A stretch of 9,848 nt of DNA, from the NCBI GenBank assembly GCA_003152595.1, contig PMAM01000357.1, forward strand, positions 1-9,848, in the 5' to 3' direction. The first letter of the stretch is position 1; every line of letters begins with the position of its first letter. The notes below the pieces were generated by a model. The model worked only from the letters and a program-made list of their open reading frames with translations, was not told the origin of the DNA and did no database searches. The position numbers were made by a program, and so were the translations under genes. Below, one piece after another: positions 6,412-9,848 of the stretch. Source of the DNA: Acidobacterium sp. GTDB taxonomy: Bacteria; Acidobacteriota; Terriglobia; Terriglobales; Acidobacteriaceae.

Positions 6412-8547
6412 GTGACCACGTTGCCATTGCGCAGGATGCCGGTGACCTTCCTTTTCATCGGAGTCATCCTTTTGTCGGGATTCCGCGCCATTGCAGAACC
6501 GCTCACCATCGCGCAGCTTCTCGACATACGCCATCCTTCTCATCCAGTGTGGTCGCCGGATGGCAGGCACGTTGCCTTTCTTTGGGATCGCTGCGACGTC
6601 GCGAATCTGTATGTGGTGGAGGTTGGCGGAACAGCCGCTCCGGTTGCCTTGACGCGATTCAGCAAAGGTAAAGTCAGCGACCCGTTCTGGTCGGCCGACG
6701 GCAGCCTGGTCTATTTTGTCGCCGGCGGCAAACTACAAAGCGTAGCGGCGAGCGGTGGGCCATCTTCCGATGTGTGGCCGCTCCCGGATGGAACGGAGGA
6801 TATAACTGCATCTCCGGACCACGCCAGCATTGCGTCCGCCACGCAGAGCAGCGGCGGCGGCCATGACCTTGTCGTTCGTGCACTCGCCGGCGGAGTGAGC
6901 CGGGTGATCACCCACAACCCGGGGCTGATCTACAACATTCGCTGGTCCCCCGACGGACGGCAACTGGCTTTCATCGGTGACGGCAAGGTCATTCCCCATG
7001 ACGTATCGCCAGCCTACTCTGGCGCGAAACTGGTTTATCGCGATCCGGAATTTGTTCCGGGTCATTTGTACGTCGTTCCTATTTCCGGTGGCGATGCCAA
7101 GAGCCCTGGCAGCAACGAATCCGCTTACGAGGACATCCAGTGGGCCGGCAACACGCAGATCACCTACGAACGAGGATCGGCCGACTTCAAAGACCGCACC
7201 ATCGTAGTTGCAGACATCAGCAGCGGACAGGAACACGTCATCCACACCGATCACGACGCTCAATTCTGGAGTCTCCCCGAATACGAAGCGGGAGGTGCAC
7301 CCTTACCTTCTCCCGACGGCAAGTGGATCGCCTACATCAGCGATTCGGCCGATGACTGGGACCATCTCTATATCATCGCAACCGCGGGGGGCGAGCCCAT
7401 CCAGCTGACCTCTGGACACGCGGAGGCGTGGCGACCTGCGTGGTCGCATGACGGCAGGTCGATTGCTTTCGACACCAATGACGCCGCTCATCCTGGTGAC
7501 AGGCGCGTTGGCATCGTAGCTCTCGGCGCCGATCCTCGGCATCCTTCCGTGCGCTATGTAACCACTCTCGAAGGAACCAACACCGAACCCCTGTGGGCGC
7601 CGGATGATGGGAAAATCGCGTATCAGCACACCGACTGGAAGAACTCCGCAGATCTGTACACAGTCACAACCTCCGGAGGAGACGGAATAACGCGTCTCAC
7701 GAATTCCATGCCCGCTGCAATGGATAAGTCGCTTTTTGTGCGGCCCCAATACGTGACCTTTCCGGGGGCCGATGGCACTCCGGTCCCGGGCTGGTTGTTT
7801 GTTCCAAAAGACCTGGATAAGACAAAGAAACATGCCGCGATCGTCTGGATTCACGGGGACGGCATCAATCAAGATTACGACGGCTGGCATATCCAGCGGA
7901 ACTATGCCGTGTATTACAGTTTTCATCAGTATTTATTGCAGCAGGGCTACATCGTCTTCGCCCCCGACTATCGAGGGAGTATCGGCTACGGAGGAAAGTG
8001 GCGCTCGGCGGTCTACATGGACGTTGGGGGTAAAGATGCCGAAGACGCTTCCAGGGCCGGTGAGTATCTCAAAACGCTGCCGTACGTCGACGGAAATCGA
8101 ATCGGCGTGTGGGGCCTGTCTTACGGCGGCTTTTTCACTTTAATTGCAGTGACGCGGCATCCTCTTCTGTTCCGGTCCGGCGTGGATGTCGCCGGCGTCG
8201 TTGATTACGCCATGTATTACGACGATCCTTATCACGGAGACTGGACGGCAAGCCGCATTGGCACGCCGGAGCAAAATCCGCAGGTTTATGCGAACGCCTC
8301 GCCCGTTTCGCACATCGACGCTTTGCAACGGCCGTTGTTGATCCTGCATGGCACAGCCGACGTCAACGTGCCGTTTATCGAATCGGTCCGGCTGGTTGAT
8401 GAAGCGCTTCGGCAGAAGAAGGGCAACCTCGTTACGTTCATGATGTATCCGGGCGAATTCCACTATTTCAGTCGCGAATGGGTTTTGGGCGATGCCTGGC
8501 GACGCGTCGACGACTTCTTTGCCGCGACCCTGCATCCGGCACAGTAA
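6412..8547 (+). CDS. Exported S9-family (prolyl oligopeptidase-like) serine peptidase, paralogue 2
   Basis: Encodes 711 aa. I chose the GTG at 6412-6414 because AGGAG lies 6 bases upstream (6401-6405) and the signal peptide then starts at residue 1 (LPLRR, a hydrophobic core, likely cleavage after AIA at residue 28). Longer in-frame starts at 6208 and 6280 would add 68 or 44 residues ahead of the signal sequence. A propeller with WSPDG repeats (first at residues 47-51) precedes the alpha/beta-hydrolase domain. The triad is visible: S570 in GLSYGG, D650 in GTADVNV and H684 in PGEFHYF. The usual HGGP is replaced by HGDGINQ. The hydrolase domain closely matches paralogue 1 (shared blocks LDKTKKH / LDRTKKH, APDYRGS / TPDYRGS, IGVWGLSYGG / IGIWGLSYGG), pointing to a duplication. 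It is transcribed divergently from the receptor. The substrate is unknown; peptide hydrolysis in the periplasm is the likely role. Confidence 0.93.
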   Translation: MTTLPLRRMPVTFLFIGVILLSGFRAIAEPLTIAQLLDIRHPSHPVWSPDGRHVAFLWDRCDVANLYVVEVGGTAAPVALTRFSKGKVSDPFWSADGSLVYFVAGGKLQSVAASGGPSSDVWPLPDGTEDITASPDHASIASATQSSGGGHDLVVRALAGGVSRVITHNPGLIYNIRWSPDGRQLAFIGDGKVIPHDVSPAYSGAKLVYRDPEFVPGHLYVVPISGGDAKSPGSNESAYEDIQWAGNTQITYERGSADFKDRTIVVADISSGQEHVIHTDHDAQFWSLPEYEAGGAPLPSPDGKWIAYISDSADDWDHLYIIATAGGEPIQLTSGHAEAWRPAWSHDGRSIAFDTNDAAHPGDRRVGIVALGADPRHPSVRYVTTLEGTNTEPLWAPDDGKIAYQHTDWKNSADLYTVTTSGGDGITRLTNSMPAAMDKSLFVRPQYVTFPGADGTPVPGWLFVPKDLDKTKKHAAIVWIHGDGINQDYDGWHIQRNYAVYYSFHQYLLQQGYIVFAPDYRGSIGYGGKWRSAVYMDVGGKDAEDASRAGEYLKTLPYVDGNRIGVWGLSYGGFFTLIAVTRHPLLFRSGVDVAGVVDYAMYYDDPYHGDWTASRIGTPEQNPQVYANASPVSHIDALQRPLLILHGTADVNVPFIESVRLVDEALRQKKGNLVTFMMYPGEFHYFSREWVLGDAWRRVDDFFAATLHPAQ

Positions 8548-8584
8548 GAATGGCCGGTAGGCGACTGCCATGCAATTGCCATTC
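8548..8584 (+). terminator. Possible hairpin directly after S9 peptidase 2
   Basis: GAATGGC (8548-8554), directly after the stop codon, pairs with GCCATTC (8578-8584) across a 23-base loop. No T-run follows, so this is at best a weak terminator or 3'-end structure. A second small dyad, ACTGCGGCAGT (8646-8656), lies further downstream. Confidence 0.25.
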
Positions 8585-8723
8585 CACGAACGATTCCTGT
8601 TTCTATGGGCCGGGTCAGGCTGAGGCGCCCACGATTCTACTTTTTACTGCGGCAGTCGGAGACATCCGAGCCAACGCATAAACCTCGGGAATAATATAAG
8701 TCCCATAAGTTGATATGGTGTCG

Positions 8724-8732
8724 TTGTATACT
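8724..8732 (+). promoter_or_regulatory. TTGTATAC element overlapping a candidate -10 box of the regulator gene
   Basis: TTGTATAC (8724-8731) repeats the core of the palindrome at the receptor promoter. TATACT (8727-8732) within it is a fair -10 box, which would place the transcript start about 25 bases before the ATG at 8764. No good -35 is spaced correctly: TTGATA at 8710 is only 11 bases away. The same relation of core to -10 at both promoters suggests autoregulation. Confidence 0.4.
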
Positions 8733-8763
8733 CCGTTGAGTTTTCACGCAAAAACCCACTCAC

Positions 8764-9498
8764 ATGCCTGTTTACGCCAGTAACAACAAGCGGTCTCGCC
8801 GTCCGAAAGCCGATCAGGGGAACAGTCTACGGAAGGCCTTCCACGAAATCCGCGATCTCATTGTGCACGGCCGGCTCTCGCCGGGCTCGTGGATTGTCGA
8901 AGCGGACCTTGCGCGGCGCCTGAAGATGAGCCGCACTCCGGTTCGCAGCGCCCTCCACTGGCTGCAGCGCGAGGGCTATGTCATCGAGTACAGAAATGTG
9001 CGCAAATCGCGCATGCTGGTAGCTCCCTTAACGCGAGACGATGCAGGCGAGCTGTACTCCATCATCGGTCACATTGAGGGGCTGGCCGGCCGTCACGTCG
9101 CCACACTCCCGAAAAACCACCGTCACGAGATCGCTGATCGGCTTAAGAGCCTAAACAGCGGCTTGAGTGCAATAGTAGAGTCCCGGCCATCTCGTGCTGA
9201 GGGAATTTTCGATCTTGATCGCACCTTCCACAAGACCATCATCGACTCGGGCGCGGGGCCGCGACTCCTCGCGCTCCATACATCCATCGAGCCTCAGGCC
9301 GAACGCTACTGGCGACTCTATGCCAGTTCCATCATCGACGACCTCCATTTTTCGGTGGAAGAACACGATGCAGTCATCCGTGCCATCCTTGCCGGGGATC
9401 CGGACCATGTTGAGCGCTGCCTGCAGATGAACTGGGAGAATGGCTGCTCCCGTCTGGCGAAGTTGATAGCGGTATCCGGCGAACGGGGCAGTTGGTGA
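8764..9498 (+). CDS. GntR-family transcriptional regulator, FCD (FadR/VanR-like) subfamily
   Basis: Encodes 244 aa, normal for the subfamily. Residues about 20-90 form the winged helix, with the recognition segment LARRLKMSRTPVRSALHWLQ, and residues about 95-235 form the all-helical FCD ligand domain. Known FCD proteins bind a metal through an Asp and three His. Here D152 and H156 (LDRTFH) and H201 (EEHDAV) are present, but the position expected for the third His, 22 residues after H201, is N223 (MNW). No Shine-Dalgarno is obvious before the ATG; the leader may be short or nearly leaderless. It lies 216 bases after the second peptidase, same strand. Family members usually repress a neighbouring catabolic or transport unit until a small acid binds. 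The likely targets are the divergon and its own promoter, given the shared TTGTATAC cores (inference). Confidence 0.92.
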   Translation: MPVYASNNKRSRRPKADQGNSLRKAFHEIRDLIVHGRLSPGSWIVEADLARRLKMSRTPVRSALHWLQREGYVIEYRNVRKSRMLVAPLTRDDAGELYSIIGHIEGLAGRHVATLPKNHRHEIADRLKSLNSGLSAIVESRPSRAEGIFDLDRTFHKTIIDSGAGPRLLALHTSIEPQAERYWRLYASSIIDDLHFSVEEHDAVIRAILAGDPDHVERCLQMNWENGCSRLAKLIAVSGERGSW

Positions 9499-9575
9499 CC
9501 TGAGCCACGAGAGAAGAAATCCCATTCGATCCGTTCCTGCCAAGCCGCCGACTAAAGACATTCCTGGAGTATTGA

Positions 9576-9690
9576 AGGTTGGCAGCCCAGCGTCGCACAT
9601 GCGCCGGATGCGGACTGGCCAACAAGATGGCCCGCGTCATATGGGCGGTACTCGCCAAGGGCGAGGCGTATCGCCCTCAACTGCTGGCAC
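9576..9690 (+). pseudogene. IS110-family transposase, C-terminal remnant
   Basis: The plus-strand frame that includes 9621-9623 reads LANKMARVIWAVLAKGEAYR, which resembles the end of the IS116/IS110/IS902 (transposase_20) domain, where an ALANK-type motif and a W-A-L/V-L run are characteristic. The frame opens only at 9576, after a stop at 9573-9575, and convincing similarity covers about 9600-9690, so this is only a 3' scrap. It abuts the truncated permease on the opposite strand at about 9690. Too short to be active. Family call is by motif only. Confidence 0.6.
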
Positions 9691-9848
9691 CAGCACCCCG
9701 CACAGCGCAATCTGCACTACCAGCAGCACGTCCCGCATCGTCACCCGCCGCCCCAGCCGCGCGTTCGCTCCCGCCTTCACAATTTCGTAGGGATCGGACT
9801 TCATCACCTGCCGCGCCGGCACCATCCCGAACAGCACGCCGCTCATCA
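9637..9848 (-). pseudogene. FtsX/MacB-type ABC transporter permease, truncated internal fragment
   Basis: The minus strand reads in from the window edge with SGVLFGMVPARQ, then DPYEIVKAG, then RDVLLVVQIALCGVL. This is the segment after the first periplasmic domain of long (about 800-900 aa) FtsX-like permeases typical of Acidobacteriota, often annotated as ADOP-type or macrolide-export permeases. Similarity stops after GVLV at about 9688, where the next transmembrane region should begin. The frame then runs through the unrelated IS110 scrap to a stop at 9637-9639. The C-terminal half is therefore missing and the gene is presumably dead. The N-terminal part lies beyond the window. Confidence 0.7.

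Noticed and set aside
7303..7926. Minus-strand frame of 207 codons inside S9 peptidase 2
   Set aside because: Antisense shadow of a conserved gene; no domain or start signal.
8710..8732. TTGATA ... TATACT as a complete promoter for the regulator
   Set aside because: The spacing is 11 bases, too short for sigma70; only the -10 part was kept as a candidate.

Overview
The window most likely comes from an Acidobacteriota-type Gram-negative genome. The evidence is a TonB-dependent receptor of the Oar-like class with an N-terminal carboxypeptidase-regulatory domain, secreted S9 peptidases, an IS110/IS3-rich accessory context and a fragment of a long FtsX/MacB-type permease of the kind abundant in that phylum. 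This is a judgement from protein style and was not checked by a search.

Layout. Positions 1-374 hold the right end of an IS3-family insertion sequence: the transposase C-terminus and the terminal inverted repeat. It has inserted into a tyrosine-recombinase gene, of which only a C-terminal remnant survives on the minus strand (375 to about 520). The coherent core follows: an S9 peptidase (632-2770, minus) and, upstream of it on the same strand, a TonB-dependent receptor (2894-5728, minus). A 683-bp divergent control region (5729-6411) comes next, then a second, paralogous S9 peptidase (6412-8547, plus) and a GntR/FCD-type transcription regulator (8764-9498, plus). The right edge carries a 3' scrap of an IS110-family transposase (about 9576-9690, plus) abutting a truncated, oppositely oriented permease gene that runs off the window.

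How it may work together (inference). The receptor would import a large, probably peptidic ligand across the outer membrane. The two exported S9 serine peptidases, nearly equal in length (712 and 711 aa) and both with intact Ser-Asp-His triads, would cleave that ligand. The FCD regulator would sense a product and control the divergon. Direct sequence support comes from a near-consensus promoter (TTGACA-17-TATACA) driving the receptor, whose -10 box lies inside a 16-bp near-palindrome. The core TTGTATAC of that palindrome recurs just upstream of the regulator gene, and as TTGTGTAC before the second peptidase.

Mobile-element scars on both sides suggest the cassette sits in an accessory island. 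No CRISPR array, rRNA or tRNA was seen.
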